From: Chara braunii
Taxonomy: Eukaryota; Streptophyta; Charophyceae; Charales; Characeae
Length of the DNA stretch: 50,532 bases
Assembly: GCA_003427395.1 (NCBI GenBank)
Contig: BFEA01000046.1
Span: 2,425,268-2,475,799 of the forward strand
Direction: 5' to 3'
The position numbers were made by a program, and so were the translations under genes. Positions 31,763 to 40,084 of this stretch are shown in pieces. The notes below the pieces were generated by a model, which worked only from the letters and a program-made list of their open reading frames with translations, did no database searches and was not told the DNA's origin. Position 1 is the first letter of the stretch, and each line of letters begins with the position of its first letter.

Positions 31763-32150
31763 TGACGAAAATGGAGAATGGGATGAATTGTTGCTACAGG
31801 CCATTTCGCGGTTGAAATTATTTTTTAATTATTTTTTAAAATATTTTTCCTGGAAAGATCATGACCAAATATATAGACCCTTAAATTTGCAGATTTTTTT
31901 ACGAATTGTTATGAGCGTGAAAAATCGCTGAAATTGGGGTACTTTTCCCGATGGCCCACAAGCTGTCAACTGGCAAAAATGGGAGAAGTGATGAATTGGC
32001 CCGGCATTTATTTCATGGCCTAAAAGATTTTATTTTATTTTTTTGATATTGTTTCTGAAAAGATCACGACCTGACCTACAAAATATCAAATTTGCAGGTG
32101 TTGCTTCCAAATACTTCGAGCGCAAAAAATCGCCAAAGTTGGCGCTCAAA
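31763..32150. repeat. Diverged direct duplication, about 210-bp spacing
   Basis: The two halves share ATGGGAxxAxTGATGAATTG, GAAAAGATCAYGACC, AAATTTGCAG and GAGCGNAAAAAATCGC in order. The second copy begins about 31972. AT-rich with no coding potential. Confidence 0.65.
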
Positions 32151-32202
32151 AATTGCGAGACTGGACTCGCTTGCGCCTTCCGGTCGGCGCCCCCCCTAAA
32201 AC

Positions 32203-32268
32203 CCCGCCCTAACTCACCGGAATGCCAATTGTTGAACCCGCCCTAACTCACCGGAATGCCAATTGTTG
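32203..32268. repeat. Perfect 34-bp tandem duplication
   Basis: CCCGCCCTAACTCACCGG followed by AATGCCAATTGTTG (32203-32234) is repeated exactly at 32237-32268 after two bases. The identity suggests a recent slip or exchange. Confidence 0.9.
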
Positions 32269-32649
32269 TAGTTCACTGGGATCCGAACTTCATTGTAGAG
32301 GCCTCAGCCAAACCAGAAGGCAAGGAGGGCCTGGTTGAGGTACTGCCCACCGTCGATGATGAAGTCCGGATCCCGACGAACTACAACAATTAGGTTGATC
32401 AAGAGACCTTATTTTCGGGCCCGAAGAGGTGAATCACGGATGCCATCAGTCGAGACTGAGCAGGCCATGGGACATGTGCCTGGGGTGAAGTGGGTGGAAT
32501 CTCAGCACGTGTCGTTGAGTGCGATTTTGCTTTAGTTCACTGGTATCCGGACTTCATCTTTGGAGCCTTGGTAAAACCGACATGCCTGGAGGGTGTGGTT
32601 GGGATACTGCCGATCGTCGGATGGTGAAGTATGGATCACGGCGGACTAC
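32267..32649. repeat. Two related foldback modules of about 118 bases
   Basis: Module 1 spans 32267-32384 and module 2 spans 32531-32649. In each, a left arm of the type TAGTTCACTGG(G/T)ATCCG faces its inverted copy (CGGATCCCGACGAACTA in module 1; GGATCACGGCGGACTA in module 2). The arms are members of the AAGTTCG hairpin family. The middle parts are also alike (GGAGGG-CCTGGTTG-GGTACTGCC versus GGAGGGTGTGGTTGGGATACT). Module 1 has an extra inner stem (CCTCAGCCA with TGGTTGAGG). Confidence 0.65.
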
Positions 32650-33067
32650 AAGAATTAAGTGTGGACATGTGTCTTGCAGACGTCCCCCGACAGTCCATTA
32701 CTGTTCAGACGATTACACAGAAGTAGTAAGTTTGACCATCATAGTGTCGCTAGCGAGTCGTGCCACGCTCTCGCACACAAACACGTCTGCCCTTCGACAG
32801 TTCCCTCGAACGCGCACTGGTTGACATATGCACGTTCTCATGATCATGGAAACACCATGTCATTACACAATCACTGCGCGCAACGACATTTTTCAATATC
32901 GAACAATGTTGTCGATAGCGAACGAGGTTCCGCGCAGAGAAAACATTCGACAACGAACAATGTCGGGACGCAATGATGGTGTGAACATTGTTCTTCATTG
33001 AATAATGTTTGTGCCATTATTGCGCTCTTGCATTGTTCATCGTCGGATGTTGTCTACGCCATTCGGC
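32650..33067. other. Unassigned, with AACAATGT words
   Basis: ACAATGT or its complement recurs many times between 32880 and 33140 in both orientations (GAACAATGTTGTCGATAGCG, CGAACAATGTCGGGACGCAA, GAACATTGTTCTTCATTGAA), giving local dyad symmetry. No gene is seen. Confidence 0.4.
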
Positions 33068-33174
33068 ATTCTGCAGCGCGCATTTGCGATTGCGGAGTGT
33101 AGCATGATGGCATTGTATGTCACTAAACAATGTCATCATTCTAAACGGGCAATCGCAAATGCGCGCCGTAGAAT
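33068..33174. repeat. Long hairpin (perfect 18-bp outer stem)
   Basis: GCGCGCATTTGCGATTGC (33076-33093) pairs exactly with GCAATCGCAAATGCGCGC (33149-33166). Inside, TAGCATGATGGCATTGT pairs with ACAATGTCATCATTCTA with one mismatch and one G-T. Outside, ATTCTGC pairs with GTAGAAT with one G-T. The full foldback spans about 107 bases with a loop of 10. It resembles a small MITE or a microRNA-precursor-like hairpin; nothing in the sequence decides between them. Confidence 0.8.
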
Positions 33175-33242
33175 TGGTCTGTAGTCGGCGAGTCGTGCAT
33201 TCGGTTGATTGATGTGTGCGCACCCGATTGATTGAGTGATTG

Positions 33243-33430
33243 GTGGAGGGATAGAATGGTAGAAAGAGAGAGAGCAATAAAATGGTGGAGAGAGCGAGAG
33301 CGAGAGCGAGAGGGAAAGAGAGAGCGAGAGAGCGAGAGAGAGAGGGAAAGAGAGAGAGGGGGGGAGAGAGAGAGCGAGGGAGATAGAGAGAGGCTGGTAT
33401 TCGTGCATTCGATTGTTTGATTACTTGATG

Positions 33431-33518
<88 letters not shown>

Positions 33519-33643
33519 NNNNNNNNNNNNNNNNNNNNNNNNNNNNNNNNNNNNNNNNNNNNNNNNNNNNNNNNNNNNNNNNNNNNNNNNNNNNNNNNNN
33601 NNNNNNNNNNNNNNNNNNNNNNNNNNNNNNNNNNNNNNNNNNN

Positions 33644-33681
<38 letters not shown>

Positions 33682-33788
33682 AAGAGAGAGGTATTCGTGC
33701 ATTCAAATGGATGCGGTATTCCTGTTTTCGATTGACGATTGATTGATTGGGGGAGGGAGAGAGAGGGTGAGAGAGAGATATGGAGTGT

Positions 33789-33864
<76 letters not shown>

Positions 33865-33890
33865 AAGAGAGAGATAGGGAGAGAGAGAGG
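33243..33890. repeat. (GA)n microsatellite field around an assembly gap
   Basis: Interrupted GA-rich DNA (33258-33410) leads to pure (GA)n at 33433-33518, then 125 N (33519-33643), then (GA)n to 33690, and a second tract at 33791-33889. Both sides of the gap are GA in the same orientation, so the gap probably hides more of the same. The true length is unknown. Confidence 0.95.
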
Positions 33891-35605
33891 CGTCGCGCAT
33901 CTGACACAATGCAAGGTATGGCCGACGATCCTTGTGGAAAGGAAGTTGAGATAGTCCAAAGTCGGGCCAGGGCGCGACTTTCATCTATTGCACGCTTCCG
34001 TTCCCCATGGGCCCAAGGCCGCCGATCAGACGATGGCCTGCGCCGGATGTGCCGCGTGTCGGGCGCCAACAATCTTTACTCGCGGACGAAGATCGCTGGT
34101 GAAGATAAACTCACGAGCGATAACGCGCCCACACGCCATAGCCTCTTCGGTCCGGCTGATACACACCTTGCACGTGATGCGTGGTGGACAATGATGGTGA
34201 AACATGCGGTGGAGGCGGTTGACAGCACTGGCGTTGCGGAGCTGCTCGGCTTGAAGAAACTGCTTGCAGAATGACATTGCTATTTGGCGGTTGATGCCTT
34301 TAGGGTCGATTCGGTTGTCCCACATGCCGAAGTCGAAGCTTGGACATCCGATGCGTGAAATGGGAGCCTCGGTATGCATCGTCGTGAGGGTTACCGCCGA
34401 CTGGGCCTGCACAGTTCCTCCCCCGCTCAACAAAACGGGTCGTGGATCACGTGAATTTGACGTCAGGAAGGCCTCGTGGAATTATACCCTGCGCGTAGTG
34501 TCGAATAAGCCTAAAAGGGTGTAATGTTTCCTGCGTTAGGGCCGTCGCTTTGTTTCGTTACCGTGGGCACCCCTCCGTTGGCGTGTTGTGCTGATGCGGT
34601 TGGCCCAAAAGAGCATCGATTCGAGGGATAATTATGCACGCTCAGGGTGGGGGGTCCTAAGCACCCAATGCTGATGGGGGTTGGGCCCGACGGCTCTGAC
34701 GAATTGGCACCCTCCTTACATCCAATCTACGTGATGAACGGGCCCTTTACACCACGTGTGGGCGAACGACAAAGGCTCGGTCGTTGGCAACCCCCAAGGC
34801 AAGGGCCCAGTCCCACCCGGAGGATTTACGACGACGGGCGGGGCTATACAACGAACCCCCCCCCATTCCCCGCACATTTCGCTTTTCTGTTCTCGCTGGG
34901 GAGTTGTTGCCGAACGAAACACACACACTCGCGACCTTCAACACGAGCGCTCGCAGATCGAGGTGACTAGCGTCATCGCCATCCAAAGCGCCATCGCTAT
35001 CCCTAGCACCATCGCATTTCACGTTGCCACAGCAGTTATCCACGGCGACGACGACGAGCGTCCATCAACCACGGTCGACGCTCACTACGGAGGCAGGGCG
35101 CGAACGGTATGGACTCGCCTGGAGTCCTCGCTCATGCACCCTGCGCAGTATTCGCTCCCTCGCTCCCTCACCGCTTTTCTTTATCTCGTCATCTTAAGGT
35201 GTGTATCTCGTCCCTCTCCCCGTAGTTATCCAGCCCTCTTTCACTTTGTCTATCTCGTAATCCATCCACGTCATCGGTTTAGTGCCCTCGCTCCCAACCA
35301 TCCGTCGATGTCGTCCGTTCATGCACAGGCATCTCGCTCGGTTCCTGCGCGATCTTCACGCCTCTCCTATAACATCTTCGCGCGTCTCCTTTCCTATCGT
35401 CACACCACTTCCTTCGAGCTCTCGCGATGTGACGGACCTGAAGGATCTTGAGGTTTACCATGTGCATTGTTCTCGCAGTTTTTCGGTAAGTTTCTCACGG
35501 GGAAGAAAACCTAATCGCCAGTAAGTCATGGACAGGGGCGGATTCCATTTATCGGTCGTGTCGGCTCATGCGGCACACTGATTCAAAGATCTGCATGCAT
35601 TCGGT
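33891..35605. other. Unassigned region with overlapping frames
   Basis: Several frames overlap on both strands (33909-34274 plus; 34433-34026 minus; 34756-35451 plus, 231 codons). None shows a motif that I recognise; the plus-strand 231-codon frame is Ser/Arg/Pro-rich and becomes hydrophobic only where the DNA is CT-rich. I do not call a gene. Confidence 0.3.
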
Positions 35606-35609
35606 GGTT

Positions 35610-36025
35610 TGTGTTGTGGATCTATGAATGCATGTGGATCTTTATCTCACGCATGCGGATCCGTGCGTACGGATCTGCGAACTCGTGTGCACCCATCTCT
35701 CATGCGTGTGGATCTATCAATGTGTGTGGACCTATGGAAATGGATCTAGGAATGTGCGTGGATCTAGCTCTCATGCATGCGGATGTGTGCATGTGGATCT
35801 ATGAATGTGAGTGCATTCATCTCTCATGCACGTGGATCTATGAATACGTGTGGACCTTTGTAATGTGGATCTAGGAATGCGCGTGGATCTACCTCTCATG
35901 CATGTCACAGTGAATCCATGAATGTGTCTGGACGTTTGAATTTGGATCTGGAAATGCGAGTGGATCTATCTGTCGTGCATGTGGATCCAAGATCTTTTGT
36001 TTGTGGATCTATGAATGCATGTGAA
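35610..36025. repeat. Minisatellite of GTGGATCTATGAATG-type units
   Basis: Units of about 18-20 bases around TGYGTGTGGATCTATGAATG repeat some 20 times with variation. A larger period of roughly 110-130 bases is visible in the return of GGATCTAGGAATGYGCGTGG and CTCTCATGCATG. No coding function is likely. Confidence 0.85.
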
Positions 36026-36107
36026 CCTAATACTGTCGGTCGGACTCCTGCGATTGATTGAACGATTGACTGATTAGTGTACATAGGTAACATAGCTTAC
36101 GACCAAC

Positions 36108-36146
<39 letters not shown>
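36108..36146. repeat. (CAAG)n microsatellite
   Basis: About nine uninterrupted CAAG units. Confidence 0.95.
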
Positions 36147-36185
36147 TCAACTAAGCAGCCAATCGATCACTCAACCAACCGTCCA

Positions 36186-36360
36186 AGCATGCAACCAATC
36201 AAACATCTCATCTGTCAGTCAACAAAGCAAGCGGTTGATCAATAAACTAAGCGGTCGATCCACCACTTAACCAACCAGCCAAGCATGCAATCAATGAAAC
36301 ATCACATCTGCCAGTCAGCGAATAGTGATATGATTGGATGTTTGATTGATCGCATGCTTG
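36186..36360. repeat. Foldback of AAGCATGCAATCAAT-type sequence
   Basis: AAGCATGCAAYCAATNAAAC occurs directly twice (36186 and 36281, 95 bases apart). It then appears inverted at 36332-36359 (GATGTTTGATTGATCGCATG), with about 24 of 28 positions complementary to the nearer arm. Flanking CAACCAACC / GGTCGGTTG words extend the dyad. Confidence 0.65.
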
Positions 36361-36880
36361 CCTGATTAGTCGATTGCTCGGTCGGTTGCTTAGATAATCG
36401 ATTGGTCGGGTGCGAAGTACGAGATCACACACCTGATATCACAAATCCAGAACGGCCACAGACAGGGAGGTCCCCCGCCTAAGCCGCCACTACATGTAGG
36501 CAAACCTCGATCATCGATGAACTCCATTGTTCATCAACGAACCGCATGGAAGTTCGCCCGACTGAATGACAAAGTTCGCCTGCATCCAGACTTCGCTAAT
36601 CATCGCACAAGACAAAGTTCAAAAAGCAGACCACGGAACGCAGAACACAGGCCTCACGCAACGCAGAACGTGGGCCAAAACTTGAAGTCCGCCGGTATCC
36701 GTACTTCACACAATGCCCAAATGCCCCGACAATAATTGAAGTCCGCCGGTATCCGAACTTCACATGTTGTGCAAAGGCGAAATTGGTCCAATTTAGTTAA
36801 CAACGCCGCTTTTGTGATCGCAGCTAGACGTATAAATATTCAAGTTCGTCGGGATCCGAACTTCACAGATTGGCCAAAAA

Positions 36881-36922
36881 CCTGGGCTAGCCGAGTGGCC
36901 CGAGGTCACTTACCCGAGCAGA

Positions 36923-36953
<31 letters not shown>
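36881..36953 (+). mobile_element. SINE-like end with poly-A tail (plus strand)
   Basis: TAGCCGAGTGG (36888-36898) fits the RNA polymerase III A-box consensus TRGCNNAGYNGG and resembles the start of tRNA-Ser/Leu. About 25 bases later a run of 30 A begins (36924-36953). This is the layout of a very short or truncated tRNA-derived SINE. No B box is seen, so the call is tentative. Confidence 0.4.
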
Positions 36954-36954
<1 letters not shown>

Positions 36955-37041
36955 ATTTTTAATTTTATTTTAAAATTGGTAAAGAATTTTGATGTGACCC
37001 TGAGGCAAAAGTTGTTCTGTTTATTTTTCTGCATAACATAG

Positions 37042-37051
37042 TTTTTTTTTT

Positions 37052-37130
<79 letters not shown>

Positions 37131-37206
37131 GGACTCTCCCTAGTCCTTGCATGGGCTGGTCACCCGGGGCCCGGGCGGCCCGCTTGGTAGCCTAGCCAAA
37201 AACAGC
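37042..37206 (-). mobile_element. SINE-like element with poly-A tail (minus strand)
   Basis: On the minus strand a GC-rich body beginning near 37206 (GGCTAGGCTACCAAGCGGGC, then CCCGGGTGACCAGCCC and GGACTAGGGAGAGTCCCAGC) runs directly into an A run (T on the plus strand, 37087-37126 and 37054-37081). GGACTAGGGAGAGTCC is a stable stem just before the tail. The plus- and minus-strand elements face each other tail to tail, about 90 bases apart. Confidence 0.42.
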
Positions 37207-37681
37207 AAATCCTGAAGTCCGGATGCCGGCGGACTTGAGTGATTCTCTCCTCTCAGACGAGTGTTGGATTCCGCTTGTTAACGGAGCCCGTGAGAACACC
37301 CCCCACCCACAACACTCCGAGTTCGGTGGGATCCTTCGAACACTGTGGGTAGGGTACTTGGGCTTAACCTTGATAACACATCGATTCCAAGTATTGCAGA
37401 ACATGGGGTAAAACGTTAAGTCCGCCGGCATCCGAACTTCACATGTTGTCCAAATGGGTCGCGTAAAGCAGTTTGAAGATGACATGTGAACCCTTGAAGT
37501 TCGCCGACATCCAAACTTCACAGATTGCCCAGAAATATCAAATCCCAAAGTCCACATACCAGCGAACTTGAGCGATTCGCTCCTTCCGCAGGAGTATTGA
37601 TGTCCGCATGTTAGCGAAGCCCACCATTACAACCCTTCCATCATCACTTGTACTTCACAGGGATCCACCCTTCGACCACTT

Positions 37682-37901
37682 TGGGGATGTTTCAGACCCC
37701 GCTGTGGGGATGTTTCAGACCCCGCTAAGCAGCCGTCTGGTCCTACCATTACAACCCTTCACTCAGCAAGACGGTCTTCGATGAAAATGATAGGACCAGA
37801 CGGCTGCTTAGCGGGGTCTGAAACATCCGTCGATTGGTGCTGTGGGGATGTTTCAGACCCCGCTAAGCAGCCGTCTGGTCCTATCATTTTCATCGAAGAC
37901 C
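37682..37901. repeat. Perfect palindrome with 56-bp arms plus adjacent direct copies
   Basis: Arm 37773-37828 is the exact reverse complement of 37846-37901, separated by 17 bases. Part of the right arm with leading bases (45 bases, 37839-37883) is an exact direct copy of 37701-37745, and its first 21 bases (GGGGATGTTTCAGACCCCGC...) occur once more at 37683, 23 bases earlier. So one source segment exists in three direct copies and one inverted copy. The region borders the coding fragment downstream. Confidence 0.93.
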
Positions 37902-38521
37902 ACCACCAGCGTAGAGTGCTTGGGGCCGTTGTCGAGTGGGAGGATGTGAAGGAGGGTTATCGCCATTTCAAGATGAACACCGTTTACGGTTCAAAGGGCA
38001 ACGTCATTGCTAATTCGAAAGGGAATGGGGCCATGACATGATTTGGAACCCTAAAGGGCAAGTCGATCATGACCCTCATTGACGGTGAAGGGGGATGGTC
38101 GTCATACGCACGCCAGTCCAAGTCCAGGTACCTTGAACTCGCGAGGATTTCGGTGGTCGACAAAGTGAGGGCTGAGAATCCAGAGCTTCCACACACCGAC
38201 CAGTCCATCGGTTCCACTGTTGATCGTCTTTTTCACAACAGTCAGTGGTTAGACGAATTTTACGACCTCGACACGAGCCCTTCGAAGGGAAGGGTAAACT
38301 GGAAGATACCCCCTTCGACTGGGCCACTGGGGTGTTCGGCAGGGGGCCCTTCGGGGGGTGGAGGGGACAGGGGAGGTGATGAGGGGACTGGCAAAGGCGT
38401 CCCCCCTAGTGGACAGAATGGGCCTCACGACGAAGTGATGACAACGGAAGGCGGTGGTGGGGTGGGGAGGGCTCCCTCGCTCGACATGCAGCTGCAAGCT
38501 CCGGTCCAGAACATACGGTGA
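37846..38521 (+). pseudogene. Unrecognised protein fragment with one nonsense codon
   Basis: One frame runs from the right arm of the palindrome to 38521, broken only by TGA at 38039-38041 (NGAMT-stop-FGTLKGKSIM). It reads GPIIFIEDHHQRRVLGAVVE, WEDVKEGYRHFKMNTVYGSK, LIDGEGGWSSYARQSKSRYL and DQSIGSTVDRLFHNSQWLDE. A Gly-rich low-complexity tail follows (GGPSGGGGDRGGDEGTGKG). I recognise no domain. Its codon use and style resemble the gene at 40.1 kb, so it may be an upstream part of that gene or of a sister copy. The Met in the left arm of the palindrome is an artefact of the duplication. Confidence 0.6.
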
Positions 38522-39186
38522 AGCCCGCCGACATCCCGACTTTGTCGTGAGAGCCATCGGCCCCCCGCTCAGCAGCAGAGAGGCTGGCCGCCTTAATTGG
38601 TGTTGGCATCGACTCACAAGTAGGGATTTCAATCACCGATGGAAAATCCAAGTTCGCTGAGATCCGAACTACACCGGTTGAGGTGCTAGGGCGGAAATCT
38701 GTCGTGCAGAGCGGGTCGAGGGTGGGAGTCCCCAGCCAGGATGCCGCTCCGAATTGTGCCGAAATCCGCACTTCACTTGGGGACGGTCTTCCGTCTAGCG
38801 GTGGTGATGCGCGGGACCGAACTGCGTCGACTTAGGGGGAGGGGCGGTCTACAACGTAAACGGAAGAGTGTGCAAGTGGACCGCGCACTGGCCTGAGAAC
38901 GCCGAAGTCTGTCGGGACCCGAACTCCATCAAAAGGGGGTCCTCGCAAGTTGAAGTGCGGGTTCCACTGAAAATATGCAACATTCGAAGTTTTTGTGTAA
39001 TATGACGGGTATTGTTGCGGAAAAGGATGTATGTCAAAATTAAGTGTAAATGAAAACGTTTCTTGTCTAAATAATAGTCATCCACACCCAACACATGTCT
39101 AACTATCCATATTGTCGATAAACATATTTCAATTTTACTTTGACTAGTATTCTAACTGTTATAGTACTTAAAGATGATGGCACAAA
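38522..39186. other. Noncoding stretch with hairpin-family members
   Basis: Contains members of the AAGTTCG family at about 38523, 38650, 38752 and 38905 and otherwise turns AT-rich. No coding frame is convincing. Confidence 0.45.
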
Positions 39187-40015
39187 AAATAAAACTTTAT
39201 ATATCGAACAAGGATACAATGACACATTGCTCATCACAATTATCAACCAGTCTAGATCTCAGCACACATCCAAACAATTGTCACGGGCGAGAGGATGAAC
39301 TTGTCTGTCATTACAACTCTAAACAAGTCTGAATCTCATCAAACATCCACATAACCATATCAACCGAGAGGATGAGCATGTCTGTGCTACTTAGGAATAA
39401 CCTAAATAAACATATCCAACAAGGATACAATTATGACACCTGGTTAATCACAATTGTGCGCAAGTATGGATCTCGGCACACTTCCGCATCTCGGGCGAGA
39501 GAATGGGCGTTACTATCATTAAACTTTTAAAGAAGTCCGGATCTCATCAAACATTCAAACAACCGTCTCCGCCAAGAGGATGGGTATGCCTATCCAACTT
39601 AGGAATATTAACCTAAAGAAATGAAATATCGAACAAGTTCACAATGATGACACATTTTCATCACAATTATACACAAGTATGGATCTCAACACACTTCCGC
39701 ATCTCGGGCGAGGGGATGCGCGTGCCTATGATTACACTTCTAAACAACTCCGGATCTCATCAAACATCCAAACAAATGTCTCGGATGACAGGATGAACAT
39801 GTTTGTGCTACGTAGGAAAAAATATATCCAACAAGCCTCATGATAGAATCATGACACCTGACTTATCACTATTATAAACAAGTATGGATCTCAACACACT
39901 TCCACATCTCAGGCGAGTAGATGGGCGTGTTACAATTACACTTCTAAATAAGTCTGAATCTCATCAAACGTCCAAAAAATTATCTCGAGGGAAAGGATGG
40001 GCAAGCCTATGTTGC
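39187..40015. repeat. Satellite-like array, about 210-bp dimeric units, four copies
   Basis: GGATCTC(A/G)RCACAC markers fall at 39254, 39468, 39681 and 39886. A related half-unit (CTCATCAAACATYCA) sits about 75 bases after each, at about 39330, 39539, 39753 and 39957. Both halves end in a CGAGAGGATG-like word, so the unit is an internal dimer. The array lies directly between the two coding fragments. Confidence 0.88.
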
Positions 40016-40036
40016 TTATGCCGCAACCAAAAGTGA

Positions 40037-40081
40037 ATTCGTTAAAAAGAGGACACAATATAATGTCCTATTTTAACGAAT
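40037..40081. repeat. Strong hairpin just before the 506-codon frame
   Basis: ATTCGTTAAAA (40037-40047) pairs exactly with TTTTAACGAAT (40071-40081), and AGGACA (40050-40055) with TGTCCT (40064-40069), leaving an 8-base loop and a small mismatch between the two stems. It ends four bases before the first ATG of the coding frame. It could be a 5'-leader structure or the end of a mobile unit. Confidence 0.8.
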
Positions 40082-40084
40082 AAC

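Larger units (their letters stand above)
27926..38926. repeat. Dispersed AAGTTCG hairpin family (about 20 copies)
   Basis: The motif AAGTYCG, an 8-base centre close to CCGGGATC, then CGRACTT occurs in both orientations across 11 kb. Clear members: 27926-27949 (8-bp perfect stem), 31422-31443, 31252-31271, 32361-32384, 36683-36708, 36737-36762, 36842-36863 (perfect), 37215-37236 (perfect), 37418-37439, 37495-37520, 38650-38671, 38905-38926. In several the stem reaches 9 bp (TGAAGTCCG...CGAACTTCA). Variation between AAGTTCG/CGAACTT and AAGTCCG/CGGACTT keeps pairing, and mixed copies would form a G-U pair on one strand. The count of about 20 is by eye and includes degraded copies. Confidence 0.7.

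Noticed and set aside
33017-33984. Several long frames with Ser-Leu or Glu-Arg runs
   Set aside because: They are translations of the GA/CT microsatellite and of the N gap.
34756-35451. 231-codon plus-strand open frame as a gene
   Set aside because: Composition follows local CT- and GC-rich DNA, no motif is recognised, and no start context or splice structure supports it.
35610-36146. CRISPR array
   Set aside because: Units are short, variable and without constant repeats and unique spacers; the setting is eukaryotic.
36888-36898. Functional tRNA gene
   Set aside because: An A-box-like word is present, but there is no B box, no acceptor stem and a poly-A tail follows directly.
37773-37862. 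Met-initiated start of the coding fragment inside the left arm of the palindrome
   Set aside because: The left arm is an inverted copy of the right arm, so the start codon and first residues are created by the rearrangement.
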